Assembly: GCA_002339125.1 (NCBI GenBank)
Contig: DDJQ01000073.1
Location: 1-47,453, forward strand
Direction: 5' to 3'
Length of the DNA: 47,453 nucleotides
Origin: Alteromonadaceae bacterium UBA2620
GTDB taxonomy: Bacteria; Pseudomonadota; Gammaproteobacteria; Enterobacterales; Alteromonadaceae
Numbering within the stretch: the stretch's first letter is position 1; every line of letters starts with the position of its first letter. The notes under the pieces were generated by a model that saw nothing but the letters and a program-made list of their open reading frames with translations, did not search any database and was not told where the DNA came from. This document shows positions 39,779 through 47,453 of this stretch, piece by piece. A program made the translations under genes and the position numbers.

Positions 39779-42298
39779 ATGGTGCGACTTTCTGGCGTTC
39801 AACGCATATGGGAGACAGGTATTATTATTGCCTGTGCTCTGGCGTTCTTTTTATTATTGGCGTTAGCCTCTTTTCACCCGGGCGATCCGGGCTGGAGTCA
39901 GGCTGGCCTGCAGAACGATGTCCATAACTGGGTTGGCCCAACGGGTGCCTGGACTGCCGATCTGTTCTTCTTTACCTTCGGCTATTTGGCCTATGCCACA
40001 CCCTTTTGCTGTGCGTTTATTGGCTGGTTTATTTTCCATAATATTAAAACCTGGCGAGAGCTGGACTACCTGACCATTGGTTTGCGCCTGATTGGCGCGA
40101 TCTTGATATTGCTGGGCCTTACCGGCATCTTTAGTATAAATTTTGATGACCTGTTCAGCTTCACCGCTGGCGGCCTGATTGGCGATGTAATCAGCTCAGC
40201 GCTAATCCCTTACTTCAATGTAGCCGGTACAGTATTGTTGCTGCTGTGCTTCTGTTGCGTGGGCTTTACGTTGCTGACCGGCATTTCCTGGCTACTGATT
40301 GTTGATAAGCTCGGTGAAAGTACGTTGTGGATAGGCCGTAAATCCATTGCCGCGCCGCAAAAGCTGCTGGCGCTGAATATGCCTGCCTTATCGTTACCGA
40401 ATAAATCGGCAGATAAAGAGAAAGACAGTGATGAGCTGAACATTACCAGTTTACGTGCCGAGCCACCTTCGGAAAAACCGGCGGAGAAAACACCGCCTAA
40501 GCAAAGCCCTCAAGCTAAAACGGAGCGCAGCGAACCGACATTTTCAATCCCTGATGAAATCTTCGCTACAGGTGATGACGAAGACGATTTACCGCCCTTT
40601 ATTGTGGATGCTAACGATGGGGCAGGGGAGTCCTTTAGTGCCGATGGGCCCGGGTTTGTAAGTGAAACAGTAGCTGAGGAGGCGACTGCCACTGAGCCGA
40701 AAAAAACGTCCTCGCCAATGCCAGCGCCACCGCAACAGCCGGCTGCCAGAGGGGCGAAACAAATCCGGCCGCCACGTGGTGAGTCAGATGGTGATGAAGA
40801 CATTGGCCCGATGCCATCGTTTGAGTTGCTCGACCGACCAGACAAAAAGGAAAACCCGATCACCCAGGAAGAACTGGACATTGTGTCCCGTCTGGTAGAA
40901 GAAAAGCTGGCCAACTTTAATATCGATGCCGCCGTGGTTGGGGTTTATCCCGGCCCGGTTATCACCCGTTTTGAAATTGACCTGGCACCGGGTGTGAAGG
41001 TAAGCAAAATTACCAGCCTATCTAAAGATTTAGCCCGTGAAATGTCGGCTACGTCTGTTCGCGTGGTAGAAGTTATCCCGGGTAAGTCGGTGATTGGCCT
41101 CGAATTACCGAATAAAAAGCGCGAAATGGTGCGCATGAGTGAAGTGATTGAGTGCGAAGCTTTTCAGTCGAATGCCTCGGCACTTACTATGGTACTGGGT
41201 GCCGATATCAGCGGCGATCCGGTCGTGGTGGACCTGGCCAAAATGCCGCACTTGCTGGTAGCCGGTACCACTGGTTCAGGTAAGTCGGTGGGTGTTAACG
41301 TAATGATCCTCAGCTTATTGTATAAGTCCACGCCGGAAGACGTGCGGATGATCATGATTGACCCGAAAATGCTGGAATTATCGGTGTACGAAGGGATCCC
41401 GCACCTGTTGGCCGAAGTGGTCACCGATATGAAAGAAGCCGCCAATGCCCTGCGTTGGTGTGTGGGAGAAATGGAACGTCGCTATAAGTTGATGTCGGCA
41501 TTAGGTGTACGAAATCTAAAAGGCTATAACGCTAAAATCAAGCAGGCTATTGCCGACGGTGAGCCAATTAAGGATCCGCTATGGCGTACTGAAGACAGCA
41601 TGCTGGAAGAAGCGCCGGATCTGGAAAAACTGCCGTCTATTGTGGTGGTGGTTGACGAATTTGCCGACATGATGATGATTGTGGGCAAAAAAGTAGAAGA
41701 GCTTATTGCCCGGATTGCACAGAAAGCCCGTGCTGCGGGTATTCACCTGGTGCTGGCTACCCAGCGCCCGTCGGTTGATGTGATTACCGGCTTAATTAAA
41801 GCTAACATCCCCACCCGAATTGCTTTTCAGGTGTCGAGTAAAATTGACTCGCGCACCATCCTCGACCAGCAGGGTGCTGAAACGCTGTTGGGCATGGGTG
41901 ATATGTTGTATTTACCGCCGGGTAGTCCGGTACCTACCCGTGTGCACGGTGCGTTTGTCGACGACCACGAGGTACACGCCGTAGTTGCCGACTGGAAGAA
42001 ACGCGGTGAACCGGAATACATCGATGAAATCCTTAACCCTGAGTCCACCGCTGAAGTACTGTTACCGGGTGAACAACCGGAGGGCGGCGATCAGGAAGTG
42101 GATGCGTTTTACGATGAAGCTGTGGCGTTTGTTACAGAAACCCGCCGTGCATCGGTGTCCAGTGTTCAGCGTAAATTCCGTATTGGTTACAACCGCGCAG
42201 CGCGTCTGGTTGAACAAATGGAACAAAGTGGTGTCGTTACCCCTGCGGGCCATAACGGTAACCGTGAAGTGCTGGCACCACCGCCACCGAGAGACTAA
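39779..42298 (+). CDS. ftsK: DNA translocase FtsK
   Basis: FtsK anchors at the septum and pumps DNA to resolve chromosome dimers at dif with XerCD. The 839-residue protein has about four membrane segments (residues 14-175), then a short Pro/Glu/Lys-rich linker (about 205-345), much shorter than the E. coli linker. The RecA-like motor has Walker A in AGTTGSGKSVGVN (496-503) and Walker B in IVVVVDEFADMM. The C-terminal winged-helix gamma domain (VSSVQRKFRIGYNRAARLVEQME) reads KOPS sequences. lolA follows after 13 bases. Confidence 0.96.
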   Translation: MVRLSGVQRIWETGIIIACALAFFLLLALASFHPGDPGWSQAGLQNDVHNWVGPTGAWTADLFFFTFGYLAYATPFCCAFIGWFIFHNIKTWRELDYLTIGLRLIGAILILLGLTGIFSINFDDLFSFTAGGLIGDVISSALIPYFNVAGTVLLLLCFCCVGFTLLTGISWLLIVDKLGESTLWIGRKSIAAPQKLLALNMPALSLPNKSADKEKDSDELNITSLRAEPPSEKPAEKTPPKQSPQAKTERSEPTFSIPDEIFATGDDEDDLPPFIVDANDGAGESFSADGPGFVSETVAEEATATEPKKTSSPMPAPPQQPAARGAKQIRPPRGESDGDEDIGPMPSFELLDRPDKKENPITQEELDIVSRLVEEKLANFNIDAAVVGVYPGPVITRFEIDLAPGVKVSKITSLSKDLAREMSATSVRVVEVIPGKSVIGLELPNKKREMVRMSEVIECEAFQSNASALTMVLGADISGDPVVVDLAKMPHLLVAGTTGSGKSVGVNVMILSLLYKSTPEDVRMIMIDPKMLELSVYEGIPHLLAEVVTDMKEAANALRWCVGEMERRYKLMSALGVRNLKGYNAKIKQAIADGEPIKDPLWRTEDSMLEEAPDLEKLPSIVVVVDEFADMMMIVGKKVEELIARIAQKARAAGIHLVLATQRPSVDVITGLIKANIPTRIAFQVSSKIDSRTILDQQGAETLLGMGDMLYLPPGSPVPTRVHGAFVDDHEVHAVVADWKKRGEPEYIDEILNPESTAEVLLPGEQPEGGDQEVDAFYDEAVAFVTETRRASVSSVQRKFRIGYNRAARLVEQMEQSGVVTPAGHNGNREVLAPPPPRD

Positions 42299-42311
42299 CA
42301 GGAAGTCGTTT

Positions 42312-42926
42312 ATGAAATCATTGTTTAGCGGAGCTTTAGTCGCTCTGTCATTTTTCTCTGTATCTGCGCTGGCCAATGATGCCGAAGCGTTAAAAACAAA
42401 GTTAGCCGGACTGGAGTCCTTCAAGGCTGCATTTACTCAGTCGGTCACCGATGAAAACGGTGAAGTCGTTCATGAAGCAACAGGTAATCTAACCATGGCC
42501 CGGCCGGATAAACTGCGCTGGGAAACACTGTCGCCAGATGAAACCGTACTGATAGCCGATGGTTCGGCCGTCTGGCATATCGATGAGTGGGTAGAGCAGG
42601 TCACGGTGATGTCACAGGCCCAGGCGATTGATAATAATCCCATGGTGCTGTTAACCAGTAACGATGACGCTACCTGGCAACAATATACGGTTAATGCAAC
42701 CCAACCCAACAGCTATACCGTTTCGGCAAAAGCAGAGGGCAGTCAGATCCGCACGCTGAGTTTAAGTTTTGATGATAAAGGCCTGGCAAACCTGATCATG
42801 CTCGACAGTCAGGGCCAGCAAAGCGCCATCAATTTTAGTGAGCGCGAATTTAATACGCCGATTTTCCCTTCCGCATTTATTGCTGACGTGCCGGAAAGCT
42901 TTATGGTAGATGATCAGCGCCCATGA
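42312..42926 (+). CDS. lolA: outer-membrane lipoprotein carrier protein LolA
   Basis: LolA carries lipoproteins across the periplasm from LolCDE to LolB. The 204-residue precursor has a signal peptide of about 21 residues ending in ALA. The mature part shows the family pattern SFKAAFTQSVTDENGEVV, GNLTMARPDKLRWETLSPDET and IADGSAVWHIDEWVEQVT. I set the start at the ATG at 42312 (MKSLFSG), which has AGGAAG upstream; the same frame is open far into ftsK without meaning. It overlaps rarA by 4 bases (ATGA). Confidence 0.95.
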   Translation: MKSLFSGALVALSFFSVSALANDAEALKTKLAGLESFKAAFTQSVTDENGEVVHEATGNLTMARPDKLRWETLSPDETVLIADGSAVWHIDEWVEQVTVMSQAQAIDNNPMVLLTSNDDATWQQYTVNATQPNSYTVSAKAEGSQIRTLSLSFDDKGLANLIMLDSQGQQSAINFSEREFNTPIFPSAFIADVPESFMVDDQRP

Positions 42927-44239
42927 GTTTGTTTAGTCAGCAAACCTACGCTCCGCTGGCGGCCCGTATGCGACCGGTTACTCTGGATGAATACGTAGGC
43001 CAGAGCCACCTGGTGGGGCCGGGCAAACCGTTACGCAAAATGCTCGAGTCGTCTCATTGTCATTCCATGGTGTTATGGGGGCCACCAGGCACCGGTAAAA
43101 CTACCATGGCAGAACTGATTGCGGTGTATACCAATGCGCAGGTGATAAAGCTCTCGGCGGTTACTTCCGGGGTGAAGGAAATTCGCGCAGCCATGGATGA
43201 GGCTGAGCAAAATAAATCCATGGGCGAGCGCACGCTATTGTTTGTTGATGAAGTACATCGTTTTAATAAATCGCAGCAGGATGCCTTTTTACCTTTTGTG
43301 GAGTCCGGGGTGGTAACCTTTGTTGGTGCTACCACTGAAAACCCGTCTTTTGAGCTTAACAATGCATTGTTATCGCGGGTTCGGGTGTACGTCCTTAAAG
43401 GCATTGATGATGAAGCTCTCGATGCGTTGCTCGACCGAGCTCTGGCCGATACTGAGCGTGGACTCGGCGAACGCAACCTGACCCTCGCTGACGATGCCAG
43501 AAATGCGCTGATTGGTTTATCCGGCGGCGACGGACGACGGTTGTTAACCTATCTTGAACTGGCCAGTGATTTTACCAATGCATCGCAGATAAGCCTTAAT
43601 GATGTTGAGCAGGCGGTGGGTGAAAAGGTCGCCAGTTATGACAAGCAGGGCGATACATTTTACGATCTTATTTCGGCGTTTCATAAATCCGTTCGGGGCT
43701 CTGATCCCGATGCAGCTCTCTATTGGTATGCGCGAATACTAAATGGTGGTGGTGATGCGCTTTACGTGGCGCGCCGTCTTCTGGCAATATCTTCTGAAGA
43801 CATCGGCAATGCCGACCCACGGGCTATGCAGTTGTGTGTGAATGCCTGGGACGTATATCATCGTGTAGGGCCAGCAGAAGGTGAACGTGCCATTGCTCAG
43901 GCGGCAGTCTATTGCGCGCTGGCAGCCAAAAGTAACGCTGTGTATATGGCCTTTAGCCAGGCTAAGCAGGATGCACGGGATAAACCCGATTATCCGGTGC
44001 CGGTACACCTGCGTAATGCACCCACCAAGTTACTAAAAGAAATGGGCCACGGAGCGGAATACCGCTATGCCCATAATGAACCGAATGCGTTTGCCGCCGG
44101 GGAACGCTATTTGCCTCCGGAAATTGCTGATGCCCGTTATTATGAGCCCAGTGAACGGGGTTTGGAAAAACAGCTTAAAGCCAAACGCGATTACCTTGAC
44201 CAATTAAATAATCAAAGCCAACAAAAACGGAACGGCTAA
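42923..44239 (+). CDS. rarA: replication-associated recombination protein RarA (MgsA)
   Basis: RarA is an AAA+ ATPase at stalled forks, related to clamp-loader proteins. The 438-residue protein has Walker A in WGPPGTGKTTMAELIA, Walker B in LFVDEVHRFNKSQQDAFLP and sensor 1 in FVGATTENPSFELN. The C-terminal oligomerisation domain contains SAFHKSVRGSDPDAALYWYAR. It is coupled to lolA by ATGA and to crcB by a one-base overlap. Confidence 0.95.
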   Translation: MSLFSQQTYAPLAARMRPVTLDEYVGQSHLVGPGKPLRKMLESSHCHSMVLWGPPGTGKTTMAELIAVYTNAQVIKLSAVTSGVKEIRAAMDEAEQNKSMGERTLLFVDEVHRFNKSQQDAFLPFVESGVVTFVGATTENPSFELNNALLSRVRVYVLKGIDDEALDALLDRALADTERGLGERNLTLADDARNALIGLSGGDGRRLLTYLELASDFTNASQISLNDVEQAVGEKVASYDKQGDTFYDLISAFHKSVRGSDPDAALYWYARILNGGGDALYVARRLLAISSEDIGNADPRAMQLCVNAWDVYHRVGPAEGERAIAQAAVYCALAAKSNAVYMAFSQAKQDARDKPDYPVPVHLRNAPTKLLKEMGHGAEYRYAHNEPNAFAAGERYLPPEIADARYYEPSERGLEKQLKAKRDYLDQLNNQSQQKRNG

Positions 44240-44622
44240 TGTCACACACGCTCTCAATTTACCTGTTTATTGCCACCGGCGGTGCCGTAGGGGCCTGCTT
44301 GCGGTTTTTCTGTACCGGATTAGTGGATTCCTGGTTTGGAAAAGCGTTGCCCTTTGGTACACTTGCCGTCAATATTATCGGCTCGTTTTTACTGGCGGTG
44401 TTATACGGTTTTATTGAGCGAGGCGAGTTAGCCGAACAGCCATACCGGGCGCTGATTGGAGTAGGTATGCTAGGGGCGCTGACAACCTTTTCAACCTTTA
44501 CCATAGAAACCTTAACACTGCTTGAAAACGGGTTGTGGATAAAGGCGTTGGTCAATATTTTATTGAATGTGTGTGTCTGCCTGCTTGCAGCATGGCTGGC
44601 AGTGGAATTAACCAAAGGATAA
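44239..44622 (+). CDS. crcB: fluoride exporter CrcB (Fluc)
   Basis: CrcB is a dual-topology fluoride channel that protects the cell from fluoride. The 127-residue protein has four membrane segments and the family motifs GGAVGACLRF near the start, FGTLAVNIIGSFLL, and GMLGALTTFSTFTIE with the Thr/Phe residues that line the pore. Its first base is shared with the last base of the rarA stop. No fluoride riboswitch can fit before it, so control is through the upstream transcript. Confidence 0.93.
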   Translation: MSHTLSIYLFIATGGAVGACLRFFCTGLVDSWFGKALPFGTLAVNIIGSFLLAVLYGFIERGELAEQPYRALIGVGMLGALTTFSTFTIETLTLLENGLWIKALVNILLNVCVCLLAAWLAVELTKG

Positions 44623-44632
44623 AGAAAATAAC

Positions 44633-45922
44633 ATGTTAGATCCAAAGTGTTTGCGAAGCGACATCGAAACAACGGCTGAACGACTGGCCAGCCGGGGTTT
44701 TTCTCTGGATGTTGACGCTTTTAATGCCCTCGAGGAAAAACGTAAGGCATTACAAATCAAAACCCAAGATTTGCAAAATGAACGCAACACGCGAAGTAAA
44801 TCCATTGGTAAAGCCAAAGCACAGGGCGAAGATATTGCGCCATTACTGGCCGAAGTCTCTGATTTGGGAGACAAGCTGGAAGCAGCAAAAGCGGAGTTAG
44901 ATGAAGTATTAACTGAAGTGACCGCGCTGATGCAGGGGATTCCCAATCTGCCACACGAGAGTGTACCGGTAGGTAAAGATGAAGACGAAAACGTTGAAAT
45001 CAGCACCTGGGGCGAGATCCCAAGCTTTGATTTTGAAATCAAAGATCATGTGGACATTGCCGATGGCCTGAATAAAGGTATCGACTTTGAAGCGTCGGTT
45101 AAAATTACCGGCAGCCGCTTTGTAGTGATGCGCGATAAATTTGCTCGCTTACACCGTGCTCTGGCGCAGTTCATGCTGGATACACATACTGCTGAACACG
45201 GCTATACCGAAATGTATGTGCCGTACCTGGTTAATGCAGACAGCCTTTACGGCACCGGCCAGCTACCTAAATTTGGTGAGGATTTATTCCACACCCAGCC
45301 TGCTACGGAAGAGGGACAGGGCCTGTCTTTGATCCCAACTGCTGAGGTACCGTTAACCAACCTCGCTCGTGATGAAATTTTCGCGGCCAAAGATCTGCCA
45401 ATTAAAATGACTGCGCACACGCCTTGTTTCCGCAGTGAAGCAGGCAGTTATGGTCGTGATACCCGTGGCCTAATTCGTCAACACCAGTTTGATAAAGTTG
45501 AAATGGTGCAACTGGTTAAACCGGAAGACAGCTTTAACGCGCTGGAAGAACTCACCGGCCATGCCGAAATGATCCTACAGAAGCTGGGTTTACCGTATCG
45601 TAAAGTACTACTGTGTACCGGTGATATGGGCTTTGGCTCATGCAAAACCTATGACTTAGAAGTATGGTTGCCAGCACAAGATACCTATCGTGAGATCTCT
45701 TCTTGCTCTAATATGCTGGATTTCCAGGCGCGTCGTATGCAGGCTCGTTTCCGTAACCCGGAGACCAACAAGCCTGAGTTGCTGCATACTCTGAATGGTT
45801 CTGGCTTAGCCGTAGGGCGTACGCTGGTTGCTATCCTGGAGAACTATCAACAAGCCGATGGCTCGGTAAAAATCCCGGAAGCGCTGGTACCTTATATGGG
45901 TGGCGTTACCGAAATTAAGTAA
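44633..45922 (+). CDS. serS: seryl-tRNA synthetase
   Basis: SerRS charges tRNA-Ser (and tRNA-Sec where present). The 429-residue class II enzyme has an N-terminal coiled-coil arm (about residues 28-100) that contacts the tRNA long variable arm. Motif 2 is in CFRSEAGSYGRDTRGLIRQH and motif 3 in LNGSGLAVGRTLVAILENY. It follows crcB after 10 bases, and a strong terminator follows. Confidence 0.97.
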   Translation: MLDPKCLRSDIETTAERLASRGFSLDVDAFNALEEKRKALQIKTQDLQNERNTRSKSIGKAKAQGEDIAPLLAEVSDLGDKLEAAKAELDEVLTEVTALMQGIPNLPHESVPVGKDEDENVEISTWGEIPSFDFEIKDHVDIADGLNKGIDFEASVKITGSRFVVMRDKFARLHRALAQFMLDTHTAEHGYTEMYVPYLVNADSLYGTGQLPKFGEDLFHTQPATEEGQGLSLIPTAEVPLTNLARDEIFAAKDLPIKMTAHTPCFRSEAGSYGRDTRGLIRQHQFDKVEMVQLVKPEDSFNALEELTGHAEMILQKLGLPYRKVLLCTGDMGFGSCKTYDLEVWLPAQDTYREISSCSNMLDFQARRMQARFRNPETNKPELLHTLNGSGLAVGRTLVAILENYQQADGSVKIPEALVPYMGGVTEIK

Positions 45923-45940
45923 CCATTACTAAACTGCAAA

Positions 45941-45965
45941 GGCCGCTAAATTAGCGGCTTTTTTT
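45941..45965 (+). terminator. intrinsic terminator after serS
   Basis: GCCGCTA (45942-45948) and TAGCGGC (45952-45958) form a 7-bp stem with seven T after it (45959-45965). It ends the serS transcript and overlaps the last base pairs of tusE on the other strand. Confidence 0.9.
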
Positions 45966-46308
45966 ATAAACATTTTTTCGGTTTGGGCAAGCCAGCCAGC
46001 TTTGTAGCCTGTTTGGCCGGGCCTTTTGGAAACAAACGCTGCAGATATCGACTATTGCCTTTATCCGGCCCGTACTTAGCAGCCATCGCCTTTACGAGTG
46101 CTCGTATAGCCGGGCTTGTTTCATATTCCAGATAGAATTCCCGGACAAACAGTACTACTTCCCAGTGCGCCTCGCTGAGCTCAATACCTTCTTGTTCGGC
46201 TAAAAACGGCACCATATCTTGCTGCCACTGCCGGTAATCTAAAAGGTAACCGAGTTTATCAGTTGGGTATGTATGCCCCTGCCACTCAAACTGAAAGTTG
46301 TCGCTCAT
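45964..46308 (-). CDS. tusE: sulfur carrier protein TusE (DsrC family)
   Basis: TusE takes persulfide sulfur from TusBCD and passes it to MnmA for 2-thiolation of wobble uridine. The 114-residue protein ends in KPKKCL, with the conserved penultimate Cys that carries sulfur. I place the start at the ATG at 46308 (MSDNFQFEW) because it forms an ATGA overlap with the tusB stop; an in-frame GTG lies at 46326. It is the last gene of tusDCBE. Confidence 0.92.
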   Translation of the reverse strand: MSDNFQFEWQGHTYPTDKLGYLLDYRQWQQDMVPFLAEQEGIELSEAHWEVVLFVREFYLEYETSPAIRALVKAMAAKYGPDKGNSRYLQRLFPKGPAKQATKLAGLPKPKKCL

Positions 46309-46568
46309 GGTAAGATATTTATCCACTGCTGGTGTTGTTGATGAAGTTGGCAGAGTTTACCAGATGATACGATGGCTTCCACAATCACGCCTCGTTCGGC
46401 ACAATCGTTTTCCATTGCCATAACTGTTAACTCCGGAAAAGCGCTACGAAGTGCATTAAACGCATACACACCGTCGCCACAACACACTACCACATCGGTT
46501 GCTGTGAGGCTTTTTAACAAAGCCTCTGCGCTGCTATCAAGATGAAACGAAGCATAACGTACAAGCAT
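46305..46568 (-). CDS. tusB: sulfur relay protein TusB
   Basis: TusB is a small DsrH-family subunit of the TusBCD sulfur-transfer complex. The 87-residue protein shows the family pattern LLKSLTATDVVVCCGDGVYAF and a C-terminal core LHQQHQQWI. It overlaps tusC by one base and tusE by four, so all four tus genes are coupled. Confidence 0.88.
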   Translation of the reverse strand: MLVRYASFHLDSSAEALLKSLTATDVVVCCGDGVYAFNALRSAFPELTVMAMENDCAERGVIVEAIVSSGKLCQLHQQHQQWINILP

Positions 46569-46927
46569 TAAAAAGTTACCGTGTGATCAGATTGCGTTAA
46601 TAACTGGCGTAAAGCGCTGGCATCCAGTAATTCCAGATCTTCCTCATCAATACCCAAATCGGCAACGGTCAGTTGTAATGCGGTTAACGACGCCTGACAA
46701 ACGTATACCGGCTCGATATCGTAAAAAGGTAATACCCGGGCCTGCTTTAATTGACTCTTGCGCGCTGCCGGTTGTTGGTTTGCTAATAACTGCAAAACAC
46801 CTTTACCGCTGAATACCACCTGACACTCATGACCGTAGTTGGTTGACGCCAGGGCAAACTCAATACCGTCTGCCGCTTGTTGGGAAGCGTAGGGTGCCTG
46901 GGTTAGTAATACTGTGATAGTCGCCAT
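46568..46927 (-). CDS. tusC: sulfur relay protein TusC
   Basis: TusC is a DsrF-family subunit of TusBCD. The 119-residue protein shows PYASQQAADGIEFALAST and the DIEPVYVCQASLTALQL segment typical of the family. Its start shares one base with the tusD stop, and its stop shares one base with the tusB start. Confidence 0.9.
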   Translation of the reverse strand: MATITVLLTQAPYASQQAADGIEFALASTNYGHECQVVFSGKGVLQLLANQQPAARKSQLKQARVLPFYDIEPVYVCQASLTALQLTVADLGIDEEDLELLDASALRQLLTQSDHTVTF

Positions 46928-47316
46928 TAAAATTGCACCAGCTTTGAGGAATTGTGCAGTAAGGTAAAAAATTCGCCCAGACCCACTTGTTTAAACGGCT
47001 CAAACAAATTGTGTTGAGTTAAACCCGCTTGCTCGGCCTGGTCGGCATCTACTATGCCACGCTTACTGGCCGCTCCTACACAAACCAATAATGGAATAGT
47101 ATGCTCTGTAGCCAGACTTTGCCATGCTTTAGTTAAATCAACTTCATTTGCAGAGGCGTCCATAAGTCCGTTGGCATGATAAACACCAGCCTGGTAAAAG
47201 AAGATTTGATCGATACTCTGGCCCTCGTCGATGGCGGCACGGCAAAATGCCACTGCATCCAGACAAGCAGTTAACGATTCGGGGGAACTGGTGATTAAAA
47301 CTGAAATTCGTTGCAT
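46927..47316 (-). CDS. tusD: sulfur relay protein TusD
   Basis: TusD is the DsrE-family catalytic subunit of TusBCD, receiving sulfur from TusA. The 129-residue protein has Cys79 in PLLVCVGAASKRGI, equivalent to the sulfur-carrying Cys78 of E. coli, and the IFFYQAGVYHANG segment. It is the first gene of tusDCBE. Its only ribosome-site-like sequence, AAGGGG, lies inside the terminator-like hairpin just upstream. Confidence 0.92.
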   Translation of the reverse strand: MQRISVLITSSPESLTACLDAVAFCRAAIDEGQSIDQIFFYQAGVYHANGLMDASANEVDLTKAWQSLATEHTIPLLVCVGAASKRGIVDADQAEQAGLTQHNLFEPFKQVGLGEFFTLLHNSSKLVQF

Positions 47317-47322
47317 AAAACA

Positions 47323-47347
47323 AAAACACCCCTTAACGGGGTGTTTT
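47323..47347 (-). terminator. terminator-like hairpin between yccA and tusD
   Basis: On the minus strand AAAACACCCC and GGGGTGTTTT pair as a 10-bp stem with a 5-base loop, and the sequence continues with TGTTTT. It lies 21 bases after the yccA stop and 6 bases before the tusD start codon. It probably ends yccA while also covering the tusD ribosome site. Confidence 0.75.
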
Positions 47348-47367
47348 CTCAGAACGTGCTGTGCCGA

Positions 47368-47453
47368 TTAATCATCGCCACCGAATGCACCCAGCAGTTG
47401 CAGCAGGGATACAAACAGGTTGTAGATGTTTAGGTACAGACCCACTGTGGCAC
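47368..47453 (-). CDS. yccA: Bax inhibitor-1 / YccA family protein (3' end only)
   Basis: Only the last 28 residues are in the window. They read as TVGLYLNIYNLFVSLLQLLG followed by AFGGDD, a membrane segment typical of the C-terminus of YccA. YccA is an inner-membrane protein that binds and modulates the FtsH protease. The gene continues past the right edge. Its position before tusDCBE matches E. coli, where yccA lies by tusE. Confidence 0.85.
   Translation of the reverse strand, partial: ATVGLYLNIYNLFVSLLQLLGAFGGDD

Noticed and set aside
44200..44240. fluoride riboswitch before crcB
   Set aside because: crcB overlaps the rarA stop by one base, so there is no leader to hold one.
1..47453. 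CRISPR arrays, tRNA or rRNA genes, prophage, defence or biosynthetic clusters
   Set aside because: None seen on reading both strands; the genes form standard core neighbourhoods.

Overview
This window is a stretch of core gammaproteobacterial chromosome. Gene content, gene order and protein sequences point to the order Alteromonadales, probably the Alteromonadaceae. The evidence is synteny: gcvR-bcp next to dapA-bamC-purC, bepA next to perM, ubiG divergent from gyrA, serC-aroA-cmk-rpsA-ihfB-lapA-lapB-pyrF, ald/lrp-ftsK-lolA-rarA-crcB-serS, and tusDCBE next to yccA. No rRNA, tRNA, CRISPR array, integrase, transposase gene or prophage is visible. Coding density is high, and many neighbours overlap by 1 to 4 bases.

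Layout. 1-255: two terminators and a possible small RNA. 256-5293 (minus): fadE behind a FadR-like operator, then purM-purN and a DUF3108 protein. 5544-7639 (plus): a DUF2066 protein and hda. 7636-10968 (minus): arsC, wrbA-like, DUF2069 and a lipoprotein with an HELAH motif. 11041-14390: a TlpA-like thioredoxin, bepA and perM. 14442-16441 (minus): a Tat-type dienelactone hydrolase, bcp and gcvR. 16680-20441 (plus): dapA-bamC-purC and a DMT transporter. 20625-22111: an orphan flagellin gene with a near-consensus sigma-28 promoter but a frameshift. 22115-27055 (minus): nrdA-nrdB-yfaE, with NrdR boxes and a long leader, then ubiG. 27346-37795 (plus): gyrA, serC-aroA, cmk-rpsA, ihfB, lapA-lapB-pyrF. 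37817-37886: an intergenic palindromic repeat. 37901-45922: ald (minus), then lrp, ftsK-lolA-rarA-crcB and serS (plus). 45964-47453 (minus): yccA (partial) and tusDCBE.

The genes serve housekeeping pathways: purine and pyrimidine synthesis (purMN, purC, pyrF), deoxynucleotides (nrdAB-yfaE), amino acids (dapA, serC, aroA, ald), replication and chromosome handling (hda, gyrA, ftsK, rarA, ihfB), translation and tRNA modification (rpsA, serS, tus), and envelope assembly (bamC, bepA, lolA, lapAB).

I did not find a convincing undescribed multigene system. The points most worth a second look are small. They are the orphan flagellin disrupted by what looks like loss of one ATCG unit, the rpsA leader with an AGGAG-loop hairpin and a possible overlapping leader ORF, the long nrdA leader with a perfect 11-bp hairpin behind an NrdR-controlled promoter, the 42-base perfect palindrome between pyrF and ald, and the uncharacterised HExxH lipoprotein.
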